Assembly (NCBI GenBank): GCA_026874595.1
Contig: CM049306.1
Location: 90,621,142-90,685,141 of the forward strand
Reading direction: 5' to 3'
Length of the DNA: 64,000 nt
Origin: Sipunculus nudus
Lineage: Eukaryota > Annelida > Sipuncula > Golfingiida > Sipunculidae
The translations under genes and the position numbers were made by a program. Shown here piece by piece: positions 35,007-46,889 of this stretch (its first letter is position 1; each line of letters starts with the position of its first letter). Under the pieces are notes generated by a model, which was given only the letters and a program-made list of their open reading frames with translations, had not been told where the DNA came from and did not search any database.

Positions 35007-37144
35007 TTAAATAAATGACTGTACATGACATTATATGATTTATATACAAACTAATCCACCTCCATATGTACATAGTGAAAAATATGGCACCATTAGATCA
35101 GTCTTAGTGAACCCTTTATAACACAACAAATGAGCATCTACCTAATAAAAAACAATTTTGCAAATAACATGCTTGAATGCCGTTAAATGAAACTTCTCAG
35201 GCGCTCAACAAGTGCAAATGACGCAGGTCAGATTTTATGTTCTTTGCCAGGGCTAAGTAGGCCAGTTACTGCAGTAACGAGCATAATGCGTTCCTGTTCG
35301 AGCCAACGTCTGTTTTATTCAAGGCACGCTTGAGTGACATGACCTACAGCTGTCATACCTGGCGTCTCAATAACTAGCTTTCTGTGTATGGTGACTGGCC
35401 CCGTTTTTTAGGTCTGTGTGTTGCGAGTATATGGGCACACCTTGACGAGTATATAGTCACTGAAACGACTCACTCCAATTAAGATCAAGCCATCGACAGA
35501 AGCAGACATGGGCCATGTAAAATAGTAAGGACGTTTTACCAAATTTATCGTATTTTATTTTAATAAATTTTAAAGTATAATGAACATATAATAATATAAT
35601 TTTCAACTCTATTTAGTAACACAATAGTAAGACAAATAGTATTCAAAAGACGGTACAATCTAGGTGTAAGTTAACAAGTGTCGCTTACCAAAATTTTTTG
35701 AACCGGGAACCACAGACAACTTTGTTGGATATTTTCGATCCAATGTTTTACAAGTATGTCGAAGCATTAATTAGCTAATTATGTCATGCGTGAGAATCTT
35801 CAAACAAAAACAAATGAAGTCGGACTTAGGGCCACCACTCGTTGGGAGTGAGGTGTCACGTGATACTAGATCAGCTGCGTCATATAAGAAACGGGTTGCG
35901 TGCAACAGGGATTTTTTTGTATCATAGAGAATTACTAATACACATAAACTAAATATACATAAGTTTGAGGTGTATTTTGCTTTAAGAAAATAAATCGTTA
36001 AATGAAATAGGTGTATATACACTGCATGTATATGTATATTCTAGAAAACATAACATTCTGATACCGAAAACGTATCAGTATACTTAAGTTCTGTTCACAA
36101 ACTCGTTTCAATTTTTAAGTATCCCATCAAAGAACCGAATTCTTCAATTAATGTTAATTATTTGCACATTCAATATGCATTAGAATTAACAATATAAAAT
36201 ATAGAAAATATAAATATTACCCAGTTTTATAATAAGGTTCCGACATGTTATATTTCCTACAGTCACTTCAGAGGATGTAAAGCTTTTTATCCTGTGTAAA
36301 TAAATGTGTACAATGGATCGGGTTGGGCGCTGTATCCAAGGTAAATATACATGAACAGTTAAATAACAATATGATGAAATAGATCTTCGACTGACTCTTC
36401 AATATGTAAACCTATGACGCCTAAGAGTTTCTACAAACTAAACCAGAGATGTGTATTGCATTAATTTTGTTTAAAGTAGACATAATTGTTCTTAAAATAT
36501 TCACTTAAAATAGGTTTGGGGAGAATATATGCACACCTGGCTGTTAATCTTATTCATTCATAAGGATGAATGGTATTACCTCTGATGTTCAACTGGGTTT
36601 AATATAAGGTTTTCATTAGAATAATTCTGTTTGAATTTTGTACATGCAACTTAAGACAACAACGTTAAGACCTAATCACTGCTGCCATAATTGTGCTCCA
36701 TGTACACGGCAGCACAATATTAAGTTAATTCTGCGGAAGTACATCAGCCAATTATTATTGTTTTCTTGCATGACAAAATCTTATAGACCCCCCCCCCCTA
36801 GGTCCTTATCGTTTGAAATTTTAATATGTTACCTTGACTGCAGTGGCACGGCTTCGAGCGGATTTCCATTGTTTCTCAACCACTATACTTTATTTATTAA
36901 AAAAATAATAAAAAATAAATCTATATATAAAGTAATGAATTATAACCTGTTGCTACCATTAAGATGATAAAAAATTGGCTTTAGAAGGCTCACATGCTCT
37001 CTGGTGGGAAGTAATAACGTAAATCCAAGAACTCGAGGATAATTATATCCTTTTACACTGCAAACACAAAACTCTTAAAAACGGTTAAAAGACGGTTTGA
37101 TCATATAAAATACTGAAAAACGGATCCTTGCCGGCTATACAATC
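35007..37144. other. Non-coding stretch
   Basis: No exon or repeat is supported apart from C11 at 36,788-36,798. Confidence 0.4.
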
Positions 37145-37440
37145 TCTTTGAAACCTACCCTAGGGGCGGTTTTATGAATGGTAAAACCGAAGCCTATTGT
37201 ATTCACTAAATACAAAACGCGCGGGTCTCTTTACTGGCGACATAGGTTCGGTCCCCAGCGTGACTATAATTTATATTGGCTGGCCCAAAGTCGGTGCTTT
37301 TCGCTGTATCCTCCGGTAACCATCGATCCCCCCCCCTCCCGCACCCTTTCCGGACAGCGCTACCAACTGAGCCAATGGGTATGCATTGCATTAGTTATTC
37401 TAACTAGTTGTACAATCCAAGTAATTATATAATTTTTATA
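37145..37440 (+). repeat. tRNA-derived SINE family A, copy 2 (diverged)
   Basis: It keeps a B-box-like aggttcggtcccc (37,244-37,256), cccaaagtcggtgcttttc and the family tail ttgtacaatccaagtaa. A C run of about 9 (37,328-37,336) interrupts the body. Confidence 0.65.
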
Positions 37441-39014
37441 CATTCACTTATTTGAACGATCCACCAGTTTTGTATATAAATGATACTCTGAAAAGACAAA
37501 ACACAATTCAAAGAGTTTGTAAATTGTTTAATCAATGACATAGTACGTGACACACAAATGACAGACCAATTGCATTTATGATTTGTGAGGCCTGAAGGCA
37601 CCCTTAGGATTTTCAGTTCTACACTCAATAAACCCGTGTGTGGCTCATTAACAGCCCCAACCTTTAAAATTTGTCTTGCCTGTTATAAATATCGGAGTTC
37701 CATAAATATCGGAGTTCCATAGCGATTAGCAAGGACAAGAAGGAAGAAAAAGCGAAAGGAAAAATGTGACTGCTAAAAGTTGACAAGATCAATTTTGTTT
37801 TGTTACTTGTGACACGTTAATCTTACGAATGAACATGCGGACAATCGTATACGTTTACGAAGTCTGACGCATGATATATGTTTTCACGACATTTAGTTTA
37901 ATATGACACAAGTCATCATGCATGACCTCTTCAAAGATATATATAACATGAACCACTTACTTAGTATATATACTTGACACGACTGAACAAATCAGTGGTA
38001 TACTCCCAGTACAGGAATTTAGAATGCAGAGTAACCGTCCTCCATAGATTGATGCATAACGAGGGAAACATTTATTATAAATACATTTACTGATACTACC
38101 CAAGTAATAACCACCCTCCAAGCTCCATTCATCTCCTCCTGTATTAAAGAGTTGTTCTGCCAATTCTAACAGCGTAATGCTTATCAAAACTTTTTGTTTG
38201 TTAACAAAGGTTTTTACAAGCATCTTTTCAACGCCACTTCATACTCTCTAATTATTCGTGTACTCACAGCGCGACAGACCTTTGTTCGGATTGGTTTCAG
38301 TTAGTGTAGGAGTCCGTACGCCGTAGATGTATGAAAAAAAAAGAAATTAACTATAAACGCGATTTTTTTTATAAATGTCGATATTTTTTTTCTTCTCGCT
38401 TCTTCAAGATTAGTGACTTGAATATGTTATTAAACGTTTTATGTAGACAACAAGTATGCAAAACAAGCTTTAACTACTGGAGTTGATGGTGAGAGTAGCA
38501 GCTTTTTTTGACAAGAATACTTAAACAATATTCAAATTTTAAAAAGAATCAACAATGCGAATTAATGAAAAAAAAAATGCTAGCGCAAACGTGTATCTTC
38601 AGCACTGAATAATTCATGTTAAAATCCCTTTTTGAATACCTGTGTTACAAAAGAATTAAATCTAACAAATTTGAACGTTGTATACAATTGTGTTAACCTC
38701 TCTTGGATAAATTCCTATAAATTATGCATGTAAGAGCTACACATAATTTGAATAATCAAAAGGATATTGACCCCTTACCTTAAATAACAGCTGAGGTGTT
38801 TTAAACGCACTTCAGTTTTAGTATTTTCATACTGTTTGATGTAAAGACCTCGTTCTCGTTTATTTTCATGTTCTGTTTATAATCATTAAAACAGTACCTG
38901 ATTTCTTCTGAATAATCGAGGTGTGTCGCAGAATAAGTTAGCGTGTGCCCTGGATATTGCAAATGTGATGTACAAGGTATACTCGCGTTCATCCTGGCCC
39001 TTTTTTTTTTTCAG
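37441..39014. other. Non-coding stretch upstream of the membrane exon
   Basis: It holds a 17-bp tandem duplication (aaatatcggagttccat twice, ~37,687-37,720). No exon is supported. Confidence 0.4.
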
Positions 39015-39201
39015 CCAATATATTTTCATCCTTTTCCTGGGGATCATATCGCTGACAGGACTTACTGTGGCGTCTATCTATGTGGCTTGGAAATCGGGCA
39101 GTGACTTCTATGCAAACCCTCCTCAACCAATGGATACATGCGCCGCCCAGAACTCCGGGGGTTCTGTGATGACCACTGCTGCGTCAATGATGACAACCTG
39201 A
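39015..39201 (+). CDS. Last coding exon: transmembrane helix and short cytoplasmic tail
   Basis: A strong acceptor (ttttttttttttcag) is followed by 187 bases, starting in phase 2 and ending at TGA 39,199-39,201. It encodes YIFILFLGIISLTGLTVAS, continuing IYVAWKSGSD. This is a ~22-residue hydrophobic helix followed by a basic-polar tail of about 40 residues rich in S, T, M and A, as in a type I membrane protein. AATAAA at 39,261 and a GT-rich stretch at 39,287-39,315 complete a 3' end. The Ly6-like exons lie upstream on the same strand but end in phase 1, so at least one linking exon is missing or this belongs to another gene. No domain is recognised. Confidence 0.65.
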
Positions 39202-39260
39202 GGCAAGTTGGCGTCATTTACAACGTCACATACTATCTCATGGGATTGTTATTTTATTTC

Positions 39261-39266
39261 AATAAA
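39261..39266 (+). promoter_or_regulatory. Polyadenylation signal
   Basis: AATAAA 60 bases after the stop at 39,201. A GT-rich element (gaggtgtgtccttgtgtgtg) follows 25-50 bases later, the usual arrangement for 3' cleavage. Confidence 0.7.
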
Positions 39267-39768
39267 AAAAATTGACTACCATTTGTTTGAGGTGTGTCCT
39301 TGTGTGTGCGTGTTGAAATAGAGAAACTATATTTATCAGGTAACCAGTTGTAAGAATAAAATAACCAGCTTGCTGATAAAGCAGCATTTTATTTTATTGC
39401 ATTAAATGAAATAGAAAACAAGTCTGGTGATTGCTAGGGCAAATCAGATGGCAGCTTCAAAAAAACCGAAGCAAACTTTTTTTTTCATAAATTTTACACA
39501 AATACTGCTCATATCCTAGTCTCTAACATGGTGGCGCTCCATGTCATTGGTCGCCAAAGAAACTTGAAACTACGGTGGTCACTTTGGTATGGTCGGTCCA
39601 GCAGACGGCAGGTGCCAAGTAATTTCGCGCCTGGAATAATGGTAACAATTAAGCAAACACAATTACCCAAATTGGATTAAGATTAATGCCTGGCCATATG
39701 CAGGTCATTTGGTAAATGTACAATTAGGCGCCAAAGTTTTTACTAATAAAATAAATCAGTATGTCTGA

Positions 39769-39853
39769 CCAATCAGAGCCATGGTCTCAGTCTGTAGTAA
39801 CAGGCAACCCCCTCTATTATTGCCCCGCTGTTCTCAGCCAATCATATATAAAG
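39769..39853 (+). promoter_or_regulatory. Candidate core promoter: two CCAAT boxes and TATATAAA
   Basis: CCAAT at 39,769-39,773 (gaccaatcagagc) and at 39,838-39,842 (cagccaatcat), then tatataaag at 39,845-39,853. About 25-35 bases on is a cttcaattctctcgg initiator-like stretch. Downstream, ATAA|gtatatat and ttaattgtag|GAGTGC could bound an intron made almost wholly of (TA)n. No coding exon follows, so the product would be non-coding or the promoter is from a repeat. Confidence 0.4.
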
Positions 39854-39909
39854 ACGGGCGCACAACGCCATCTTCAATTCTCTCGGTACACTGGTTCCAA
39901 CACAAATAA

Positions 39910-39910
<1 letters not shown>

Positions 39911-39992
<82 letters not shown>
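39911..39992. repeat. (TA)n microsatellite
   Basis: About 41 uninterrupted TA units. Confidence 0.98.
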
Positions 39993-39993
<1 letters not shown>

Positions 39994-40559
39994 TCTTGTG
40001 GTTAGGCTAACCAATTTCTTCTCTACTTAATTGTAGGAGTGCTGCCCTCTTACGGAAAGGATATTCATCAACAACCGCAGAAGACGAAGGGGATTACATT
40101 TGTCACATACATGTACATTAGAAGTATATAAGATATAAAATTTTGTTTTCTACTATACTCATCATGCTCAACTGTGAAAAAAATGTATAAACCTTATTTT
40201 GGGGTGGCTTTATTTAGGGTGTAATGTTATAACATTTGCCTGAGTATATCGATGTATATATTATATATAGCAATAAGGAATATTATCTTAGTTTTATATA
40301 TCAGAGGTGTGTTCAGTCAATTTGGACACACTTTCAATTAAGCTGTACCTTTTGAACGATTTTCATGTACTATCACGCTTATTTAGGAATTAACTATCAA
40401 ACGTTTATTTGGCAGTTACTTTACGTTTAGTGGGATTTCTAAATCTGACCACAGTTAACTTTTTGTAAATATGACCGAAATAAATGATACTATCTTTTTA
40501 TAAATATGTGTTGTTTTCGGTCTTCATCAAAATACTGCTAACTTACCATGGGCGTTAAT
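39993..40559. other. Non-coding stretch
   Basis: Nothing supported apart from the possible acceptor at ~40,036. Confidence 0.4.
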
Positions 40560-40584
40560 GGGGGGGGGGGGGGGGGGGGGGGGG
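40560..40584. repeat. (G)25 homopolymer at SINE 5' end
   Basis: Twenty-five G, placed where the family A SINE head (ggggcctgg...) should start. Confidence 0.95.
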
Positions 40585-40815
40585 CTTGTCAATCTTTGGG
40601 TGCTCAGCCCTCTCCTCTGGCAAACCGGGTTCGATCCCCGGCGTCTCTGTGAGAGTGGGTTGTTGTTGCCCGTCCAAGGCCGGTGGTTTTCCCCGGGTTT
40701 TCCGATTTTCTCGACACCTACAGACTACCGAGCACCACCATCTGAATTATGGAGAGTGCCGCGATAATTTATATTAACTATCTGTACAATCCATGTAAAA
40801 ATAGGTTTATATTTA
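40585..40815 (+). repeat. tRNA-derived SINE family A, copy 3
   Basis: B box GGGTTCGATCCC (40,627-40,638) is intact. Body gagagtgggttg, ggccggtggttttccccggg and ctaccgagcacc, then tail tgtacaatccatgtaaaaat. The A-box half is replaced by the G25 run, so pol III transcription from this copy is doubtful. Confidence 0.85.
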
Positions 40816-41517
40816 CTGTGGTTTGCTTTTGTTCGCGAATTTTTTTAAGAACATTTTTGAAGGAAAAATGCTGCATTTCTGGTAATGCCTTATGCGGGTA
40901 GGCCTAATGAGCTGCCTTGGTAGAGGTCTGATAAAGAATAATACTTTAGATAATACTGGTTTATATGGGCGGTTCCAGTTCTGTGCAAAAAATTGGTTAC
41001 TTCCATGGGATAATACCCTGAGGAAGTCCCGTAAGGGAGGAGGGGTAGCCTAAACATAAAAAAATACAATAAAAATATAATTTCTCCGTATAATGGGGGA
41101 TTTAAACCCTGTACCAAATTTTCTGGATCCGTCTCTAGTTTACATAAGTCAAAAAAAGGATGGAATTAAGGAAAAATACACAAATACATCCAGGCATTTC
41201 CAATATATGATCTGCTGACGTAGGCTGTTTCCTGTGGAATACACACGTATTAACAGGTATATGCATTCGACTCAGAGCTGCACCTTATAATCATATGATT
41301 TAACTTAAAATAAAAATATTTCAGAATTAAGCCCTTTTCTTTTTTTACAAGACTGCAGCATGCAGGCCACGTCGGGACCAGTAACACATTGGCCAGCGCT
41401 TCATTTTCTCGGGAAAATAAATATTTAAACCAATATGTGACCGGGTGCGGTCGACAACAAACAAATGGGGATCCATGCTGCCGGGTAAACCCTTTTTATT
41501 CTCCCAAATAACAGTAG
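40816..41517. other. Non-coding stretch before the LTR element
   Basis: A ttgttcgcgaattt fragment near 40,829 is related to the TTCGCGA repeats. Nothing else is supported. Confidence 0.4.
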
Positions 41518-42769
41518 TGCACAATTTGTGTCCAAACAGTGGTTGACAGTTCACAAGAACATATGTAGAAAAAAGTTGGTTGTAACACAGATAAAAAAGA
41601 GTGGCTGGTACCTGTATAAATACACAAATAAAATAACATGGTATAAGTTACCAGCATTGAAAACTTAAACAAAATAACAATTATCAGTAGTATTACCAAT
41701 GTAGCTTACACACTTGTACACCAATCATCATTGGACATGGACATTAGATGTCTCTCATATCAGGTATGTATGTGGAAATACTTCACCACTAAGCCATATA
41801 AAAATATGTTATAAAGAATGTACTTATCTCAGAATTACATGAACTTTGTATCGCCATAAGTAGGTCAAAAGTAGGTCAAGGTTACTTTCATAACTTATTT
41901 CAAAGTAAACAAACAAAGTAAAATGCACTAAACAGGTTATTCTGCTGTATCCATATCCATAGCCATGTGTTTTTTAGGTCTGACACTAACATATTAAATA
42001 CAAACCTACTTTAGTAAACACCATACATAAAATGATTATGACCACTATCAACAATCATAATGTTTAAACATACACAGTATTGCTACAATACAGGTAAAAG
42101 TTCCACATCTTTTTAATGAAAAATAGCACTCCGCTTTAACTGCTACTCAATCACGCGTGTATCACGTGACACGGGTTACAAATTGAAATGAGTGTTTCGA
42201 CTAACGAATACCATTATTACTAAAGTTATATCTTTAATGTACTGACACTCTGTATCAACATGAATGATGGATAATATAAGGCAATTAGCATATAAAGTGA
42301 TAATAAATACAAAAATGAGCGAGGTCCTAGGCCTGGTTACTGTAAACTGTGCATTGAGCTGGTTAAGACAAATTCTGACATCAGCGTTCATATGGTAAAA
42401 TCTAAACCGGCCTCCCATCCTCGATAAAAATTAAACATAAACACAATAAATATGGTGCACAAACCTCGGCGGATCATAAAATAAGGTCTCAACGATGGAC
42501 AGAACATCGGACAAGCGTTGACAAGTCGTTTATCAGCTTGTAACAGGCAAAATCCCATCGGCTCGACACACAAACCTCCGTGACGGCCATATTCCTGATC
42601 TCATGTGCAAAGTTGTCTAGTCACGTGATCCTAACTAGAAGCAGAAGAGTTCCACACTAGGCCACAGATGTCGCTCCCTCTCGGTCCTGAGAACGATACA
42701 TTGCAAGTCGCCGCGTTTCAGATAATATCTGACATGACAACTGACAAGATAATCTGTTGTCCTGTCACA
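41518..42769 (-). repeat. 3' LTR of the Ty3/gypsy element
   Basis: It aligns by eye with 47,491-48,813 over nearly its whole length. The outer part (41,518-41,570) is shorter than its partner by about 70 bases, which looks like a deletion. On the minus strand it begins TGTGACAGGACAACAG. The outer terminus is inferred from TG and the flanking pentamer. Confidence 0.85.
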
Positions 42770-42780
42770 TCCTTCCCGGT
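42770..42780 (-). promoter_or_regulatory. Polypurine tract
   Basis: On the minus strand CCGGGAAGGA directly precedes the 3' LTR (TGTGACAGG). A purine-rich tract at this site primes plus-strand DNA synthesis. Confidence 0.65.
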
Positions 42781-42983
42781 TCTTTGTAAGCCATATCCTC
42801 CATTCACAAGGCTCATAAAGGGAAAGATCTAGAGAATCTTCAAATAATATGTAACTTCGCACATGATGAAAACGTAGAACTAATGAATACCTATACAAAA
42901 GTCTCCTTGCAACTACGGTTAACCGTCAGTGGACTGACTGCTACATTCTCTGTCCTTGGTCTATACTCTAAAGAATTCCAAGC

Positions 42984-44135
42984 TCACCTTGGCTCATGAT
43001 GGAGATTCCGGGGCTGACCATCAGTGATCCTTTCAGAATGTCTCGGGTGCATTGTCGAATCTCGTCCAGGAGGCATGTCTTGTTGAACTTCTCCAACGAT
43101 GTCAATATCCTGCTCAACCACTTGCTCTCTTGCAGGGTATCGCAAAACTTGGATTTCCTCTCTATCAGAGTCACTCTCCTCTTGTGCAGAAGGTACTGGC
43201 TTAAAATAAGGTAATCGTCTGGGTTGAGGGATTGGTCTGGGACGTTCCCTAATCTGGGTTCTATAAACCCAGTTGCCTTCTCCGAAATCATCTGCAGGCT
43301 CAATGTTGTATATGTCCTTTGTTCCACCTCTCTCAATCACTTTGTAGAGTTTCTCTCCATTACTATCTTGTATTTTGTTCCTTATTATAGGATGTTGCCG
43401 TAGGTACACTTGAGTTCCTACCCTAAAAGGGGTTTCCTTGGCCTTTCTGTCAAAAATCTCTTTTCTCGCAGCTGCCGCCTTGGCTAACTTCTGTTGGACA
43501 TTTTTGTACGCCTTCATTAAACTTCTTTGGTGTACTTTCACCCAATTTTCTGGAGTTGACGGCTTAGATCCTTCCTTAGTCAATCTACCCGTTAGCATAT
43601 CAACTGGTAAACGGGGCGCTCTCCCATACATAAGGTAAAATGGGGTATAACCGGTTGACGCGAGTTGGGTAGTATTATATACCAAAGTAAGATTTGACAG
43701 ATGGTCAGGCCATCGCTTTTTCTCATCCGGTGGAAGTGTTCTTAATAGATTGTGCAATGTTCTATTATAGCGCTCATCTTGCGCATTTCCTTGCGGGTGA
43801 TAAGGACAGCTATGTGATTTTTGAACACCGTAAATATGACACAATTCCTGGACTAAGCGCGATTCAAAATTACGGCCTTGGTCTGAATGCAAACGCAGCA
43901 TCTGCCCAAACTTCTGAATCCATTCCTTTACCAACACCTTGGCTGTAGTCTCGGCTGTCTGATCCTTTGTGGGGATCGCTACTGCCCACTTGGTAAATAT
44001 ATCAGTGAGAACTAAGACGTTCTCCTTGCCGTCGCTACTCTTCTCCAATAGAGTATAATCTATCGCCACAACTTCCAGAGGTCTGCTGGCTGTAAGATGT
44101 TCCATAGGGGTACGTATTATCTGGTGATGTGCCAA
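42984..44135 (-). pseudogene. Integrase region of Ty3/gypsy pol
   Basis: This is a long intact frame of 383 codons. The DDE catalytic triad is present: D26 (VVAIDYTLL), D85 (LHSDQGRNFES) and E121 (QDERYNRTL) with exact D-35-E spacing. Conserved PYHPQGNAQDERYNRTLHNL and YMLMYGR-like (YLMYGRAPRLPVD) blocks follow. The C-terminal part has VGTQVYLRQHP and NKIQDSNGEKLYKV, then an acidic tail. Integrase inserts the cDNA into host DNA. The catalytic core looks intact, but the zinc-binding N-terminus lies upstream in other frames, so full-length protein cannot be made. Confidence 0.92.
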
Positions 44136-44495
44136 AATACATCTGTGACACCGCTGTACCCAGTCCTATACATCTCTCAATATCCCTGGCCAAGAGTAAC
44201 GCGATCTCATGATTATCATGTAGCGATTTCAGCATGTCTTCCTGTAGAACTTGTGGTACACAAATTGCCAAATATCACCTAGGACTGGATCTATAAGATG
44301 CCTAACTAACACTCCTTCTTTCCTGCTGATTCGGTCCCACTGGCGAAAGTATGTTTGCACATGTCTGGATTCTCCTTTACGGATTACACCGCCAGGTTTC
44401 TTCTCCTGTTCCCAAAAATGGAGGAAACGTTTAATTACTGGATCCTTCTCTTGCAGATCCGCTGGCGATTCTAGGGAAAGTGACGGAAATGTCAT
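44136..44495 (-). pseudogene. Integrase N-terminal (HHCC) region, frameshifted
   Basis: One frame (44,495-44,229) gives VIKRFLHFWEQEKKPGG and LIDPVLGDIWQFV. A second (44,271-44,035) picks up VPQVLQEDMLKSLHDNHE, the start of the H-x3-H zinc finger. The next frame (44,135) supplies the remainder. Two frameshifts (near 44,255 and 44,160) destroy the finger. Confidence 0.8.
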
Positions 44496-44594
44496 AGCTT
44501 CGACTTCAGCTGCTGGTACCTCAGCCTGAGGCTAGCTGAACCTGTCCTCCCATGCAGCTTTCTGAACTTCAAGCGGTAGTTCAGTTTTACCAAG

Positions 44595-45035
44595 TCAACT
44601 GATCAGAGCTGGTGTTGCCTCTTCTTCATTGGAAGTATTTGTATCAGTAATTTCCCATGGCCTTGACTCTTGCCTGGACAATCCATCAGCACTGGTATTG
44701 TGCGTTCCAGGTCTGTACTTGCTTCGGAAGTAAAAGCTGGCTAAGGTTGATGCCCATCTCTGCTCTAAAGCAGGTAACTTTGACTTGGTCATCAAGTAGG
44801 TCAAAGGATTATTGTCCGTTATTACCGTGAATGTACTACCTTGAAGGTATTCTCTAAAACGGTCACAGACTGCCCATTTAAAGGCTAGCAGCTCGATCTT
44901 CTTTGAGCGGTACTTAGACGGATTTTTCTCTGATCCTCTCAAGCTCCTACTGGCGAAAGCCATCACTTTCTTCTTACTGCCTTGAACTTGGATAAGCACA
45001 GCTCCCAAACCGTCGTTTGAGGTGTCAGTTTCCAC
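44595..45035 (-). pseudogene. RNase H domain of Ty3/gypsy pol
   Basis: About 146 codons carry the RNase H acidic residues D4 (ETDTSNDGLGAVL), E48 (SKKIELLAFKWA), D74 (VITDNNPLTYL) and H112/D117 (GTHNTSADGLSR). It removes RNA from the RNA:DNA hybrid. A TGA ends it at 44,595-44,597, and a TAG follows in the same frame. Upstream it is separated from the polymerase by a TGA (45,158-45,160) and a one-base loss near 45,093. Confidence 0.92.
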
Positions 45036-45160
45036 TATAAACTCTTTAGTGAAATCAGGATAACCTAGGATCAGATCGCTTGTTAGTGCTTTTTGATCGC
45101 ATCAAATGCCTCTTGATGAACCGTTTCCAAAACATCAGTGAACCGACTTTTCTTCACCTT

Positions 45161-46039
45161 TCAAGTCTGTTTTCTCTTATCAATAACCTTGGCAATGAGA
45201 CTATGTAACGGCTTGGCGATTTTGGAAAATCCTGGTACAAATCGGGAATTATAGGCTGCAAAACCTATGAAAGATCTCAAGGCTTTAAGCGTGACAGGAG
45301 TGGGCCACTCCTCAACCACTCGCACTTTCCCTGGGTCCGGCTTGATACCGTCCTTGTTCACAATGTGTCCTAGAAAGGTTACCTTCTCATTGAAGAAATG
45401 GCATTTACTTCCCTTCAACTTCAGACCATGAGCTACCAAGCGACTCAACACGACATCTAGGCGTTCCAAATGTTGATCAAACGTCGTGCTTAAGACTTTT
45501 ATGTCATCCAAGAATACTAACAGTATCTCTAAGATATCATCTATGAACACTCGGCTCATAAGACGTTGCCATGTAGCTGGGCTGTTCAATAAACCAAATG
45601 GCATACACACGTACTCCCACAGTCCCATCGGTGTCGTGAAGGCAGTTTTTCTGACATCCTCTTCAGCCACCTTTATCTGATTGTACGCTGAAGCTAAGTC
45701 GAGTGTGGAAAATAAGATAGACCCAGTTAGTGCTTCTGAACACTCCCAAACTCGCGGAAGTGGGAAAACATCCCTCCGGACTTTACTGTTTAATTTCCGA
45801 TAGTCGACGCATATTCGGAGTTCGCCACTTTTCTTGCGGACAAGCACGAATGGAGAGGAACAGTCTGAATTACTCTCTCGTATAATCCCTTTCCTTTCAA
45901 GGTCTTTCAGATTGTCCTTCACTTCTTTCCACAAAGTAGGAGGTATCCGCCGATATGGCTGTTGCACTGGCTTATCATCCTCTAACTTTATTTGATGCTC
46001 AATAGTGTTTGTACAACCAAGTTGCTCTTGTTCTTGCAT
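45161..46039 (-). pseudogene. Reverse transcriptase domain of Ty3/gypsy pol
   Basis: The 292-codon frame shows the standard order. VQQPYRRIPP leads in, then SSPFVLVRKKSGELRICVDY (motif 2-like), FSTLDLASAYNQI (catalytic D114) and AFTTPMGLWEYVCMPFGL. The active site is VFLDDIKVLS (D178, D179; FLDD instead of the usual YxDD/YLDD). Thumb motifs GLKLKGSKCHFF, FLGHIV and LRSFIGFAAYNSRF follow. It is joined to the upstream frame by a frameshift near 46,040. The polymerase core itself has no stop. Closest to gypsy-type elements by motif. Confidence 0.95.
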
Positions 46040-46889
46040 GAAAACATTGGCACGCCTCAGCAGTAGCTCCTGCTTTCTGCCTTTCCACGGTTGCTAGATA
46101 GCTTAGGTCAACATCTGGTATCTGGCCATTAAACCCGTCAGCTTCCGAGACTGACAGTCGGATTTCACCTTCCACTTGGTCAATCATAAGATTATCTCTC
46201 TTAGCTGTGAAAACATCTACTGGTGGAGATATAATTCCTAATCCCATGTTCGGCCTTAATTTAATGTCATGGTCACTGAGATTTACGGCATGTACTCTTG
46301 TCGTACTTCCTTCAGACAAATTAACTAACACTTGCTTCACAAGAGCTGGTGCGCTACGCACTGGTTCAACTATAGCATCTCCACGCCATGTGGATGGGCA
46401 TCTAACTGGGATGGAGTATTCACAACTAGATGGCACTGTTATCTCGCTACAACTCGCAACACGCATAAACCCACCCTTTGGTGTTGATGCAGCTGACACT
46501 TCTACCCTAACTAGGTAACTAAAGCCAGGTAAAGCTGACAACACGTTTGTGCCTAAGACGCCAGGCACTTGTCTTAGTTTCTCCCGGTTTGAATCGGTAC
46601 TCTTGACAATAAGGATACCCGCTTCTTTCACTTGTTCACCACGAACTTCAATTGGTGCTGTGTTGTTTCAAGTATAGGGTACATTTAAGCCATTTGCCGC
46701 TGTTAGGGTAAGCCACTGTCCAACTTCAATAGAATTTCCATTTTTGGCATGAATACCTTTCTGAAACACCTCCTCACTGACCATAGATACCTGAGACCGT
46801 GTGTCGATGAGACATTTTACTGGAAAACCTGCAAAATAAGCAAGGACAACAGGATGAGACCCTATAGTTTTCTGTAGCAAGTGCTCCAC
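45999..46889 (-). pseudogene. Protease and linker of Ty3/gypsy pol
   Basis: The first part (46,889-46,668) contains FPVKCLIDTRSQVSMVSEEV. This is the retropepsin active-site region, but the essential D-T-G is D29-T30-R31, so a Gly-to-Arg change probably kills the enzyme. A TGA at 46,668-46,670 interrupts. The same frame resumes to 45,999 with GVLGTNVLS, matching the ILGxDFL/GxNxL flap-downstream motif, and a linker to the polymerase. Confidence 0.85.

Noticed and set aside
41345-41554. Envelope or extra frame next to the 3' LTR of the gypsy element
   Set aside because: It lies outside the LTR boundary and shows no signal peptide, transmembrane or fusion features.
42968-43336. 122-codon minus-strand frame overlapping the integrase
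   Set aside because: Out-of-frame shadow of the conserved integrase C-terminal region; no motif of its own.
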